DNA from: Porticoccaceae bacterium
GTDB lineage: Bacteria > Pseudomonadota > Gammaproteobacteria > Pseudomonadales > Porticoccaceae
Direction: 5' to 3'
Assembly (NCBI GenBank): GCA_026005035.1
Contig: BPKH01000001.1
Coordinates: forward strand, 124,001 to 188,000
Length of the DNA: 64,000 nucleotides
In this document: positions 9,246-17,345 of the stretch, in pieces
Numbering within the stretch: position 1 is the stretch's first letter
Layout: each line of letters opens with the position of its first letter
The notes under the pieces: model-generated
Database searches by the model: none
Told to the model about the DNA's origin: nothing
The model's input: the letters and a program-made list of their open reading frames with translations, nothing else
Position numbers and translations under genes: made by a program

Positions 9246-11276
9246 ATGGCAAGCACAACCCGCGACCTCGGCATCGACCCCGCCGTACTCGTCGAAATCT
9301 ATCGCCAGATGTCGCGCATCCACGAGGTGGACAAGGCGATCCAGGCGGGCCTGTCGAGCGGTCGCTTCCAGTTCACCTACTGGCCGATGACCGGCCAGGA
9401 GGCGATCCCCGCGGCCATCGCGCCCCTGGTCACCCCCGAGGACTACATGCTCACCATCTACCGGGGCATCCACGACCAGGTGGCCAAGGGCGTACCCCTC
9501 AAGGGACTGTTCGCCGAGGCCCTCGGACGGCGCGACGGGGTCAACAAGGGCAAAGGGGGCTCGCCGCACATCTCTCATCCGCCGTCGGGTTCCATGCTCA
9601 CCACCGCCATCGTGGGCGGCAACACGGTGATCGCCAACGGACTTGCGCTCGCCAACAAGATGCGCGGCACCCGCCGCGTCACCATCGCCAACTTTGGCGA
9701 CGGCGCCACCAGCATCGGCACCCTCCACGAGGCGATGAACCTGGCCGGGGTGTGGAAGTTGCCGGTGATCTTTCTCTGCCAGAACAACCAGATCGGCGAG
9801 TACACGCCCATCCCCGAGTACACGGCGAGCAAGGACTTCGCCAGCCGGGCGGCCGCCTACGGCTTCAAGGGGGTGCGCCTCGACGGCAACGACCCCATCG
9901 CCTTCCACAACGCGATGAAGGAGATCATCGCCGAGGTGCGCGACGGCCACGGCCCGGTCTTCGTCGAGGCGGTGACCATGCGCCTGTCGCAGCACGCGGG
10001 GGTGGGCTGGACGACCCACCTCAGCAAGGAGGAGCTCGAGCGCGCCAAGGCGGACTGGCCGGTGCCCAAAACCCGCAAGCTCCTCCTCGAGGCGGGCGTG
10101 CTCACCGCCGAGGAGCTCGACGCCATCGACCAAGCGGCCCGCAAGGAGGTGGAAGAGGCCATCGAATTCGCCCTGGCGAGCCCGGTCACCCCCGCGGAAG
10201 AGATGCTGGTGGACGTCTACGGCGACCCGGAGATTCCGCCCCGCCGCCACCAGCGCGTCAAGCGCGCCGCCGAGCGCCTGCCCCAGGGCGAACGCAAGAT
10301 GATGGCCATGTACGAGGCGATCCAGGACGCCATCGAGATCTCCCTGGAGCTCGACCCCGAGGTGTTCTACCTGGGCGAGGACATCGGCGACCCGCCGGGC
10401 GGCGTGTTCCGCTGCTTCAAGGGGCTCAAGCAGCGCTATCCGGAGCGGATCCGGCCGACGCCCATCGCCGAGCAGGCGATCATCGGCTGCGCCACCGGTG
10501 CGGCCATCGCCGGCATGCGGCCGGTGGCGGAGATCATGTTCATCGACTTTATCGGCGTCTGCCTGGACCAGATCTCCAATCACGCCGCCAAACAGCGCTA
10601 CATGTCGGGTAGCGCCACCCACGTGCCCATGACCATTCGCACCATCACCGGCGGCGGCCTCGGGGGCTTGGGCGCCCAGCACTCCCAGGCGCTGGAGGCG
10701 ATCCTCCTCCACCAGCCGGGCCTCAAGGTGGTCTATCCGAGTACCCCCACCGACGCCAAGGGGCTGCTGCTGTCCTGCATCTTCGACGACGATCCCTGCG
10801 TGCAGATCGAATCGATGCTCCTCAACTACACCACCCGGGAGGAGGTGCCCCTGGGGGATTACCGAATCCCCATCGGGGTGGCGGCGGTGCGCCGCGAGGG
10901 CAGCGACATCTCGCTGATCACCTACGGCTGGCACGTCCGGGTCTGCCTGCAGGTGGCCGAGGAGCTGGCCAAGGAGGGGATCAGCTGCGAGGTGATCGAC
11001 CTGCGCACCCTGTTGCCCCTGGACTACGACCGGATCCTGAGCTCGGTGGAGAAGACCGGGCGGGCGCTGGTGGTCCACGCCGCCACCGAGTTCTGCGGCC
11101 TGGGCTCGGAGATCGCCGCCACCATCAACGAGGAGCTCTTTGCCAAGCTCAAGGCGCCGGCGGCGCGCTTCGGCGCCGCCTACGCCCCCATCGCCTATTC
11201 GCGGGCCATCGAGGACGCCCAGATCCCCAACGCCGGCACCATCGCCGAGCGGGTGCGGGAACTCCTGAAGTACTGA
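9246..11276 (+). CDS. Fused 2-oxoacid dehydrogenase E1 alpha-beta (thiamine-diphosphate dependent)
   Basis: 676 residues. Residues 1-330 are an E1-alpha domain with the thiamine pyrophosphate motif GDG at 151-153 and the asparagine in QNNQIGEYTP near 180. From about 355 an E1-beta domain follows (FYLGEDIGD, PIAEQAIIGCATGAAIAG with the catalytic Glu, GGGLGGLGAQHSQ, VVYPSTPTDAKGLL, transketolase C-terminal domain with ITYGWHVRVCLQVAEEL). It decarboxylates a 2-oxo acid and passes the acyl group to a lipoyl lysine. A strong AGGAGGA site precedes ATG 9246. The lipoyl protein starts 18 nt after its stop. No E2 catalytic or E3 gene is in the window. Confidence 0.93.
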   Translation: MASTTRDLGIDPAVLVEIYRQMSRIHEVDKAIQAGLSSGRFQFTYWPMTGQEAIPAAIAPLVTPEDYMLTIYRGIHDQVAKGVPLKGLFAEALGRRDGVNKGKGGSPHISHPPSGSMLTTAIVGGNTVIANGLALANKMRGTRRVTIANFGDGATSIGTLHEAMNLAGVWKLPVIFLCQNNQIGEYTPIPEYTASKDFASRAAAYGFKGVRLDGNDPIAFHNAMKEIIAEVRDGHGPVFVEAVTMRLSQHAGVGWTTHLSKEELERAKADWPVPKTRKLLLEAGVLTAEELDAIDQAARKEVEEAIEFALASPVTPAEEMLVDVYGDPEIPPRRHQRVKRAAERLPQGERKMMAMYEAIQDAIEISLELDPEVFYLGEDIGDPPGGVFRCFKGLKQRYPERIRPTPIAEQAIIGCATGAAIAGMRPVAEIMFIDFIGVCLDQISNHAAKQRYMSGSATHVPMTIRTITGGGLGGLGAQHSQALEAILLHQPGLKVVYPSTPTDAKGLLLSCIFDDDPCVQIESMLLNYTTREEVPLGDYRIPIGVAAVRREGSDISLITYGWHVRVCLQVAEELAKEGISCEVIDLRTLLPLDYDRILSSVEKTGRALVVHAATEFCGLGSEIAATINEELFAKLKAPAARFGAAYAPIAYSRAIEDAQIPNAGTIAERVRELLKY

Positions 11277-11294
11277 CCCACGGAGAATCTTCCC

Positions 11295-11534
11295 ATGGCA
11301 TCCACCGTACTCACCATTCCCAAACTGCAGATGTCCTCCACCGAGGGAACCCTGGCCGAATGGCTGGTGGAGGACGGCGCCCTCGTCCAGGCCGGCCAGC
11401 CCATCTATACCCTGGAGACCGACAAGGCCGTCCAGGAGATCGAAGCGCCGGTCTCCGGGCGGCTCGTCCAGAAGAAGCCCGCGGGAGAAACCTACCCCGT
11501 GGGCACCGAGATCGGCGAGATCGTCGCCGAGTGA
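11295..11534 (+). CDS. Free-standing lipoyl-domain protein
   Basis: 79 residues forming exactly one biotinyl/lipoyl beta-barrel: VLTIPKLQMSSTEGTLAEWL, then the hairpin ETDKAVQEIEAP with the lipoylated lysine K44, then GTEIGEIVAE. The ETDK hairpin is typical of lipoyl, not biotinyl (AMKM), domains. It lacks the peripheral-subunit-binding and acyltransferase domains of an E2. Located 18 nt after the fused E1, it must be the acyl/electron carrier of that enzyme, much as the glycine-cleavage H protein is. Which acyltransferase or other acceptor takes the acyl group is not evident. Confidence 0.9.
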   Translation: MASTVLTIPKLQMSSTEGTLAEWLVEDGALVQAGQPIYTLETDKAVQEIEAPVSGRLVQKKPAGETYPVGTEIGEIVAE

Positions 11535-11544
11535 GGGGGGGAGC

Positions 11545-11569
11545 GGCCGGCGGCCCTCAACCGCCGGCC
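11545..11569. terminator. GC-rich hairpin between convergent genes, possible bidirectional terminator
   Basis: GGCCGGCGG, a 7-nt loop CCCTCAA, then CCGCCGGCC: a perfect 9-bp stem just after the lipoyl gene stop, overlapping the last codons of the convergent hydrolase. There is no T tract on either side, so intrinsic termination is uncertain. Confidence 0.4.
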
Positions 11570-12285
11570 ACCTGATGGAGGATGTCGGCGGTCTGATCCG
11601 GTGCGCTGATCATCAGGTCGTGGCCGGTGTCCACCTCGAAGAAGCGCCCCTGGGTGAGCGCGACGAGCGCCTGCTTGTCCGCCGGCGAAAGGTTGCGGAT
11701 GGGGGTGATGACGATCGTCTCCGGGATCTGCCGCACCCGCGCCTCGTCCTCGAGCTCGAGCTTCTGGGCAAAGCTTTTCCAGGGATGGGGCGTGAGCTTG
11801 GGAGCCATCCACTCGATGAGCTGGGGGTCGGTCACCCCGTAGTAGTCCCCGGGGAGCATCGGGAACTTGCCGGGAAAGAGGACGAGCTCGACGCCGTCCA
11901 CCACCTGCAGCGACTCCCGGGCGAGGGCCATCATCTCGGGGGCCACGGCCACCAGGGACTGGCCGTTGCTCGGCCGCGCGGCGTCCAGGTAGACCAGGTG
12001 GGCGATCCGCTCCGGGACGCGGTCGGCCACCCCGGTGATCACCATGCCCCCGTAGCTGTGGCCCACCAGCACCACCTCGGCGAGGTCCTCGAAGCGCAGG
12101 ACGTTGACCACGTCCTGGATGTGCAGCGCCAGATCCACCGCCGGCGAGAGCAGGTGGGAGCGCTCGCCGAGGCCGGTGAGCGTGGGGGTGTACACCTCGT
12201 GGCCGCGCGCGCGCAACCGCTCTGCCACGAACCGCCAGCACCAGCCGCCATGGCCGCCGCCGTGCACCAACACGAAAGTCGCCAT
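11557..12285 (-). CDS. Alpha/beta hydrolase (EstC/MenH-like esterase)
   Basis: 242 residues. VLVHGGGHGGWCWRFV supplies the oxyanion hole, GHSYGG the nucleophile S77, and DTGHDLM near 217 the catalytic histidine. The short size and HGGGHGGWCW opening resemble plant hydroxynitrile lyase/salicylate esterase-like proteins and bacterial EstC. It likely hydrolyses a small ester or lactone. It is divergent from the TetR gene at 12379 across a 93-nt region with an inverted repeat, so that regulator probably controls it. It runs convergent to the lipoyl gene. Confidence 0.82.
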   Translation of the reverse strand: MATFVLVHGGGHGGWCWRFVAERLRARGHEVYTPTLTGLGERSHLLSPAVDLALHIQDVVNVLRFEDLAEVVLVGHSYGGMVITGVADRVPERIAHLVYLDAARPSNGQSLVAVAPEMMALARESLQVVDGVELVLFPGKFPMLPGDYYGVTDPQLIEWMAPKLTPHPWKSFAQKLELEDEARVRQIPETIVITPIRNLSPADKQALVALTQGRFFEVDTGHDLMISAPDQTADILHQVAGG

Positions 12286-12305
12286 CGCTCCCCTCGTTTT
12301 GTTAA

Positions 12306-12318
12306 CAGTTGATAACTG
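12306..12318. promoter_or_regulatory. Inverted repeat, putative TetR operator
   Basis: CAGTT-GAT-AACTG, embedded in the AT-richer stretch GTTAACAGTTGATAACTGAC between the divergent alpha/beta hydrolase and TetR genes. Local base composition differs from the coding DNA on both sides, as expected for a regulatory site. Binding by the adjacent TetR protein is inferred from position. Confidence 0.5.
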
Positions 12319-12378
12319 ACGGGGATGCTAGCGGCTTCCACCCGCCGGCGCAAGGCGCCCGTGGTAGACTCGCCCCCC

Positions 12379-12945
12379 ATGTCCCCTTCCCAGCCAGCGC
12401 CCAGGCGCAACGCCGAGGCCACCCGGGCGCGGATTCTCGCCGCCGCCCGGGAGGCGTTCGCCGAACTGGGCTACGCGGAAGTGGGGCTGCGCGAGATCGC
12501 CGCCCGGGCCGGCACCAGTGCCCCCCTGGTGCTGCGCTACTTCGGCTCCAAGGCGGCCCTCTTCGAGGCGGCGCTCGCCTCCGCCCTGCGGGTGGAAGCG
12601 GTCACCGCTTTGCCGCGGGCCTCCTTCGGGGAGGCCCTGGCCGCCCAGCTGCTCTCGGCGGCGCCGGACGCCGACCCGGTGGCCATGGTGGCCCTGGCGA
12701 GCGGCAACGCCGAGGCCTCGGCCATCGCCGCCCGCCTGGTGCGCGAGCGGATGCTCGCGCCGCTGGCGGCCTGGCTGGGCCCCCCGGCCGCCGAGCGGCG
12801 GGCGGCGCGGATCCTCATGCTCGGCATGGGCTTTCGCCTCTTTACGCGGCAGTTTCCGCTCCACGGCGAAGGCCCACCTCCCGCCGATCAGGTGGCCTGG
12901 TTCGCCACTACGATCCAGGCGCTGGTGGAGGGTCGGGCGGAATGA
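12379..12945 (+). CDS. TetR family transcriptional regulator
   Basis: 188 residues. The N-terminal helix-turn-helix is intact: ATRARILAAAREAFAELGYA followed by VGLREIAARAGTSAPLVLRYFGSKAALFEAAL. The C-terminal ligand domain is poorly conserved, alanine-rich and mostly helical. ATG 12379 is chosen because it directly precedes the conserved domain; an upstream in-frame start would add 18 unlike residues. It probably represses itself and the divergent hydrolase through the inverted repeat at 12306-12318. Its 3' end overlaps the LLM gene on the other strand by 38 nt. Confidence 0.87.
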   Translation: MSPSQPAPRRNAEATRARILAAAREAFAELGYAEVGLREIAARAGTSAPLVLRYFGSKAALFEAALASALRVEAVTALPRASFGEALAAQLLSAAPDADPVAMVALASGNAEASAIAARLVRERMLAPLAAWLGPPAAERRAARILMLGMGFRLFTRQFPLHGEGPPPADQVAWFATTIQALVEGRAE

Positions 12946-13927
12946 GGCCCCGCCGCCGGGCAGCGGGCAGCACCTCCTCCACCACCCGCCGCAGGTAGGG
13001 CCAGGCGATTTGCGGCGGCACGCCGCCGCACAGCGGGTGGAGGGACAGGCGCCCGAAGCGCCCGATCAGCTCCAGGGCGCCGGCCACGTCCACCACCCGG
13101 TAGTTGCCGTTCTCCGCGCGCAGCTCCTCCACCGTCTCCGCCCGGGAGAGGTTGACCGCGTCCAGCCCCGCCCGGCGGTTCCACTCGGCGTAGCTCTTCG
13201 CATCGGCCAGCAGATGGGGGCCGAGCTCCCGCCAGCCCCGCTCCACGTCGTCGGCGACGAACACCACCCCGGGGAGCTCGGCGGGTGGAATGAAGCACGG
13301 CCCCGGCTCGCGGCCCGCCGCCCGGCAGGCGGCGGCGTAGATTTCGGCGAGGGCGGGATCGGCCTTCTGGGCGAGAAAGCCGAGCCCGAAGCGGGCCGCG
13401 CGCCGCGCCGCCGGGGCGCTGCCGCCGCCCCAGAAGAGCGCAGGGCCGGCGGGCGAAAAGGGCGGCGGCGTCACCCGGGGTAGCGCCCGACCTTCCCGCG
13501 CCCGCCGCAAATGGTCGAGGAGTGCCTCCAGCTTGGCGTCGGCCAGGCGGCCCCGGGCGGCGTAGTCGAGGCCGTAGAGCTCGTACTCCTCGGGCCGGTA
13601 GCCGAGGGCGAGCACGTAGCTGACCCGGCCCCGGCTCAGATGGTCGAGCACCACCATCTCCTCGGCGAGTCGCACCGGATCGTAGAGCGGCAGGAGTGTG
13701 GCCGCCGCCATGATGGGAACGCGCTCGGTGACCGCGGCGAAGGCCGCGGCCAACAGGAGCGGCGAAGACAGGTAGCCGTCAGGGCTCGCGTGGTGTTCCG
13801 AGGCGGCCAGCGAAAATCCCCCGGCCCGGTCCAGGTAGGCGGCCATTTCCACCGCCGCCCGGTAGAGGGCGGCGGTCTCCGCGGGCGCTTTGCCCGGCGC
13901 GCGCAGATCGAAGCGCACCGTGTTCAT
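12908..13927 (-). CDS. LLM class flavin-dependent oxidoreductase
   Basis: 339 residues of the bacterial luciferase-like monooxygenase fold. Typical blocks are FSLAASEHHASPDGYLSSPLLLAAAFAAVT, PIMAAATLLPLYDPVRLAEEMVVLDHLSRGRVSYVLALGY and GPALFWGGGSAPAARRAARFGLGF. It uses reduced flavin (FMNH2 or F420) to oxidise an organic substrate. ATG at 13927 overlaps the stop of the GbsR-like regulator (ATGA), so both are made from one message divergent from the SDR operon at 14482. Confidence 0.88.
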   Translation of the reverse strand: MNTVRFDLRAPGKAPAETAALYRAAVEMAAYLDRAGGFSLAASEHHASPDGYLSSPLLLAAAFAAVTERVPIMAAATLLPLYDPVRLAEEMVVLDHLSRGRVSYVLALGYRPEEYELYGLDYAARGRLADAKLEALLDHLRRAREGRALPRVTPPPFSPAGPALFWGGGSAPAARRAARFGLGFLAQKADPALAEIYAAACRAAGREPGPCFIPPAELPGVVFVADDVERGWRELGPHLLADAKSYAEWNRRAGLDAVNLSRAETVEELRAENGNYRVVDVAGALELIGRFGRLSLHPLCGGVPPQIAWPYLRRVVEEVLPAARRRGLIPPDPPPAPGS

Positions 13928-14406
13928 CGGGTCTCCTCCTTCTCCCTCGTCGTCTCCAAGCGGTCGAGCTCGGCCACTAGGGCGTCGAGCTCCCGCCGCA
14001 CCGCTTGCCAAAAGCGGCCCAAGGCGGCGAGCCGCTCGGCCGCTGCGCCCTCGGCGAGCCTGCCGGCGCGCTCCTCGAGGAGTGCGCCGAAGCGCCCGAG
14101 CAAGGCGCTCTTGTCCTCCAAAAAGCCGGCCACGCTGTCGGCAGCCCGGTAGGAGACGCGGCGGCTGCCCGGTTCGCTGCTGCGCCGCACCAGCAGGTGC
14201 TCTTCGAGGACGCGGGCGGCAACACTCGCCGTGCTCTTGCTCACCCCCAGGGCGGAGGCCAACTCGTCGAGGCTCACCGGCTCCCACTGCAGGAGCAGGT
14301 AGCCGTACAGGCGCGCCGAGGTGGCCGGCATCCCCCAGGGGGCGAGGAGTGCGGCCACCTCGTCGAGAAAGGCCTGCAACGCAGGGGCCAGGTTTTCTTT
14401 TGACAT
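13924..14406 (-). CDS. GbsR/MarR family transcriptional regulator
   Basis: 160 residues. A winged helix occupies residues about 20-85: PATSARLYGYLLLQWEPVSL, then the recognition helix in ASALGVSKSTASVAARVLEE and a wing LLVRRSSEPGSRRVSYRAA. A long C-terminal coiled helix (about 105-155) would dimerise. This matches GbsR-like MarR proteins. The start is set at ATG 14404-14406; a start 27 nt upstream is possible. It overlaps the LLM gene by 4 nt and is divergent from the six-gene SDR operon, its probable target. Confidence 0.85.
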   Translation of the reverse strand: MSKENLAPALQAFLDEVAALLAPWGMPATSARLYGYLLLQWEPVSLDELASALGVSKSTASVAARVLEEHLLVRRSSEPGSRRVSYRAADSVAGFLEDKSALLGRFGALLEERAGRLAEGAAAERLAALGRFWQAVRRELDALVAELDRLETTREKEETR

Positions 14407-14407
14407 G

Positions 14408-14428
14408 TTCGGTTTTTTCCGAATATTC
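14408..14428. promoter_or_regulatory. Inverted repeats at divergent GbsR/SDR promoter
   Basis: TTCGG-TTTTTT-CCGAA at 14408-14423 runs into the palindrome GAATATTC at 14421-14428. The segment is strikingly AT-rich for this window and lies just upstream of both the regulator start (14406) and the SDR start (14482). This is the likely operator of the GbsR-like protein. No convincing -35/-10 pair was assigned. Confidence 0.5.
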
Positions 14429-14481
14429 TTCATTCGACGATTGTCGGCTGTTCCCCCGTCCCTCGCAAGGAGGTAAAAGCC

Positions 14482-15279
14482 ATGTCGGAGCTCGTCCAGC
14501 TGGCCGGCCGCATCGCCCTGGTCACCGGCGCCGGGCGCGGCGCCGGGCGGGCCATCGCCCTGGCCCTGGCCCGCCACGGCGCGGGAGGTGTGGCCGTCAA
14601 CGACTTCGTGGCCGAGCGCGCCGCCGCGGTGGCCGAGGAGATCCGGGCGCTGGGGGTACCGGCCGTCGCGGTGGCCGCCGACGTGGGCGACTACGACGCG
14701 GTGCGCGAGGCCTTCGCCCAGGTGCGCGCGGAGCTGGGGCCGGTGACGGCGCTCGTCAACAACGCCGGCAACGCCGGCCCCGAGGTGGAAATGCGCTTAT
14801 CGCCCCTCTTCTGGGAGACCGATCCCGGGGAATGGGCGCGCTTTTTCCACACCAACCTCCACGGCGTGATGAACTGCTGCCACCTGGCGGTGCCGGGGAT
14901 GATCGAGGCGGGCGGCGGGCGGATCGTCACCATCGTCTCCGACGCCGGGCGCGTGGGCGATGCGCGGCTTGCCGCCTACGCCGCCGCCAAGGCCGGCGCC
15001 GCCGGCTTCATGCGCTCCCTGGCGCGAGAGGCGGGGCGCTACGGGATCACCGCCAACTGCATCTCCCTCTCCGCCCTGGAGCCGCCCCTGGATCCCGCCG
15101 AGCGGGAGCGCTTCTACGCCGACGAGCGGATCCGCGCCCAGCTCTCCCGCTACGTGATCCGCCGCTTCGGCACCCCCGACGACGTGGCGGCCATGGCGGT
15201 GTTTCTCTGTTCCGAGGCCGCCTCCTGGATCACCGGGCAGACGATCCCGGTGAACGGCGGCTACGCTTTCGCATTGTGA
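14482..15279 (+). CDS. Short-chain dehydrogenase (SDR)
   Basis: 265 residues, first gene of a six-gene coupled operon. Cofactor motif GAGRGAG at about 13-19, NNAG at about 92-95, Ser in IVTIVSDAG, active-site YAAAK at about 166-170 and the C-terminal GQTIPVNGGYAF. It is an NAD(P)-dependent alcohol/ketone oxidoreductase. AAGGAGG lies 8 nt before ATG 14482. The stop overlaps the GTG start of the next SDR by 4 nt. Confidence 0.88.
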   Translation: MSELVQLAGRIALVTGAGRGAGRAIALALARHGAGGVAVNDFVAERAAAVAEEIRALGVPAVAVAADVGDYDAVREAFAQVRAELGPVTALVNNAGNAGPEVEMRLSPLFWETDPGEWARFFHTNLHGVMNCCHLAVPGMIEAGGGRIVTIVSDAGRVGDARLAAYAAAKAGAAGFMRSLAREAGRYGITANCISLSALEPPLDPAERERFYADERIRAQLSRYVIRRFGTPDDVAAMAVFLCSEAASWITGQTIPVNGGYAFAL

Positions 15280-16052
15280 GCGGAGACGACACCGTGCAGC
15301 CGAGCGACATGAAGGGCAAGGTGGCCCTGGTGACGGGCGCCGCCCGGGGGCTCGGGCGGGCGACGGCGCTGCGCCTCGCCCGCGCCGGCGCCGACCTGGC
15401 CCTGGTGGACCGGGACGAAGCACCCCTGGCCGAGACCGCCCTCCTCGCCGAGGCCCAGGGGGTGCGCGCCCTGGCGCTGCCCCTGGACCTGGCCGAGGGA
15501 AGCCACTGCAGCCTGGCCGTGGCCCGCACCCTGGAGACCTTCGGCAGGCTCGACGCCCTGTGCAACGTGGCGGCAATGCTCGGCGCCGGGCGCACCGAAG
15601 AGCTGGACGACGAGACCATCGACCGGGTGCTCGCCGTCAATCTGGCCGCGCCCTTGAAGCTCATCCGCTCGGCCATGCCGCACCTGATCCGCGCCGGCGG
15701 CGCGGTGGTCAACGTCACCTCCTGCGCCGCCTTCCAGGGGCAGGCCTACCTCGCCGCCTACTCGGCGGCCAAGGCGGGGCTCACCCACCTCACCCGCTCG
15801 CTCGCCATGGAGTACATCAAGACCCCGGTGCGGATCAACGCGCTGGCGCCGGGGGGCATGCGCACCGCCCTCGCCGCGGGCTTCGCCGAGTTACGCGACC
15901 CCGATCCGGAGCTCCTCGCCCGCATCCAGCCCCTCCGCGGCGTGGTGGAGGTGGAAGCGGTGGCCGAGGTGGTGGCCTTCCTCGCCTCCGACGCGGCGCA
16001 AGGCTTCCACGGCGCCTGCATCAACCTCGACAACGGGGTGACGGCCGGGTGA
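15276..16052 (+). CDS. Short-chain dehydrogenase (SDR)
   Basis: 258 residues if the GTG at 15276, which overlaps the previous stop (GTGA), is used; an ATG at 15309 would remove 11 residues before the conserved MKGKVALVTGAARGLG. Asn-Val-Ala-Ala replaces the usual NNAG (LCNVAAML), the catalytic Ser is in NVTSCAAF and YSAAK gives Tyr/Lys. The C-terminus GFHGACINLDNGVTAG closely resembles that of the SDR at 22777, so the two are paralogues that share a substrate class. Confidence 0.86.
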   Translation: MSGDDTVQPSDMKGKVALVTGAARGLGRATALRLARAGADLALVDRDEAPLAETALLAEAQGVRALALPLDLAEGSHCSLAVARTLETFGRLDALCNVAAMLGAGRTEELDDETIDRVLAVNLAAPLKLIRSAMPHLIRAGGAVVNVTSCAAFQGQAYLAAYSAAKAGLTHLTRSLAMEYIKTPVRINALAPGGMRTALAAGFAELRDPDPELLARIQPLRGVVEVEAVAEVVAFLASDAAQGFHGACINLDNGVTAG

Positions 16053-16816
16053 ACCAGGCGGCGGACTACCTGTTCCTCCACGGCGGCGGCCAGGGCAGCT
16101 GGGTGTGGGACGACCTGGTGCACGCTCTCCACCGCCAGGCGCCGGCGGAGCCGGGCCGCGCGGTGCGGCTCGACGTGCCCGGCTGTGGAACCAAGCGGGG
16201 GCGGGACACCGCGCGCCTCGCCTTCTCGGAGGTGGTGGCCGAACTCGTCGCCGACCTGGACCGGTCCGGCCTGCGGGGAGCGGTGGCGGTCGGCCACTCC
16301 CAGGCGGGCACCCTGCTGCCCTTCCTGGCGGCGCGCCGGCCGGAGGCGATCGGGCGGCTTGTCTACCTCGCCTGCTCCCTCCCCCTTCCCGGCCAGACGG
16401 TGCTCGAGATGATGGGCACGGGCCTCCAGGGCGCCGAGCCCGAGCGGGTCGGCTGGCCGGCGGCGGCCCTGGGCGCCACGCCCCGGGAGCGGGACCGCGC
16501 CCTCTTCTGCAACGACATGACCCCCGCCCAGGCGGAGACCTTCCTCGACCGCCTGGGGGCCGACGCCTGGCCCGCGGCGAGCTACGCCGAGACCCGCTGG
16601 CAGCTGGAACCTCCGCCGGCACCCGCCCACTACGTGATCTGCCTGCGGGACCGGGTGCTGCCGGTGCCCTGGCAGGAGCGCTTTGCCCGCCGGCTGGGCG
16701 CCCACCGCCTGGTGCGCCTCGACGCCGGCCACCAGGCGATGCTCACCCGTCCCCACGCCCTGGCGGAGATTCTGCGCCTCGCGGCGGCGGGGCAACTCGA
16801 CGCGATGGAGGATTGA
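16049..16816 (+). CDS. Alpha/beta hydrolase
   Basis: 255 residues. LFLHGGGQGSWVWDDL forms the oxyanion region, GHSQAG carries the nucleophilic serine (about 93) and LDAGHQAML the histidine near the C-terminus. The size and HGGGQGSWVW opening again fit the EstC/MenH-like group seen at 11557. It starts with GTG 16049, overlapping the SDR stop by 4 nt. In this operon it would hydrolyse an ester or lactone formed from the SDR product. Confidence 0.83.
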   Translation: MNQAADYLFLHGGGQGSWVWDDLVHALHRQAPAEPGRAVRLDVPGCGTKRGRDTARLAFSEVVAELVADLDRSGLRGAVAVGHSQAGTLLPFLAARRPEAIGRLVYLACSLPLPGQTVLEMMGTGLQGAEPERVGWPAAALGATPRERDRALFCNDMTPAQAETFLDRLGADAWPAASYAETRWQLEPPPAPAHYVICLRDRVLPVPWQERFARRLGAHRLVRLDAGHQAMLTRPHALAEILRLAAAGQLDAMED

Positions 16817-16820
16817 CATC

Positions 16821-17345
16821 ATGGCCGAGCCACTCGAGCACCTGCTCGCCAAGGAGGCGATCCGGGAGCTGGTACTCCTCTACTGCCGCGGTGTGGACCG
16901 CAAGGACGGGGCGCTGTTGCGCACCCTCTACACCGAGGACGCCACCGACAGCCACGGCGACACCTTCGACGGCCCGGCGGACGCCTACGTCGACTTTCTG
17001 GAAAAGGCCTTTCCCCACATGGCCTACAGCGGCCACCACGTCTGCAACCACCTGATCTCGGTGGCGGGCGACGAGGGGGAAGGCGAGGTCTACGCCCTCG
17101 CCTGGCACGGGATCCCCGACGGGCGAGGTGGCCTCGTCGAAGACTTCATGTGCGTGCGCTACGTCGACCGCTACCGGCGCTGTGCCGACGGCCGCTGGCG
17201 CTTCGCCAAGCGGGTGGTCACCTACGACTGGCGCATCCGCCGTCCGGTGGAGGCCAACGCCGCCGCCGGCCTGCCCGCCCGCGAGGCGGAGCCTTCCTAC
17301 GCCCTGTTGCGCCACCCCCTCTTCGCCCGCGGGGCGCGGCCGTGA
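16821..17345 (+). CDS. SnoaL-like / NTF2-fold protein
   Basis: 174 residues. The pattern LAKEAIRELVLLYCRGVDRKDGALLRTLYTEDATDSHG is the diagnostic N-terminal helix pair of SnoaL_4-type NTF2 folds, followed by FLEKAFPHMAYSGHHVCNHLI and DRYRRCADGRWRFAKRVV. Related proteins act as small cyclases, dehydratases or isomerases, or as beta-like subunits of ring hydroxylases. An Asp/His pair (D and H in EDATDSHG) could act in catalysis. ATG 16821 lies 4 nt after the hydrolase stop; the sulfotransferase start overlaps its end. Confidence 0.8.
   Translation: MAEPLEHLLAKEAIRELVLLYCRGVDRKDGALLRTLYTEDATDSHGDTFDGPADAYVDFLEKAFPHMAYSGHHVCNHLISVAGDEGEGEVYALAWHGIPDGRGGLVEDFMCVRYVDRYRRCADGRWRFAKRVVTYDWRIRRPVEANAAAGLPAREAEPSYALLRHPLFARGARP

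Noticed and set aside
16049-16816. Calling the GHSQAG hydrolase a sulfatase partner
   Set aside because: It is a plain serine alpha/beta hydrolase; nothing in it suggests sulfate ester cleavage.
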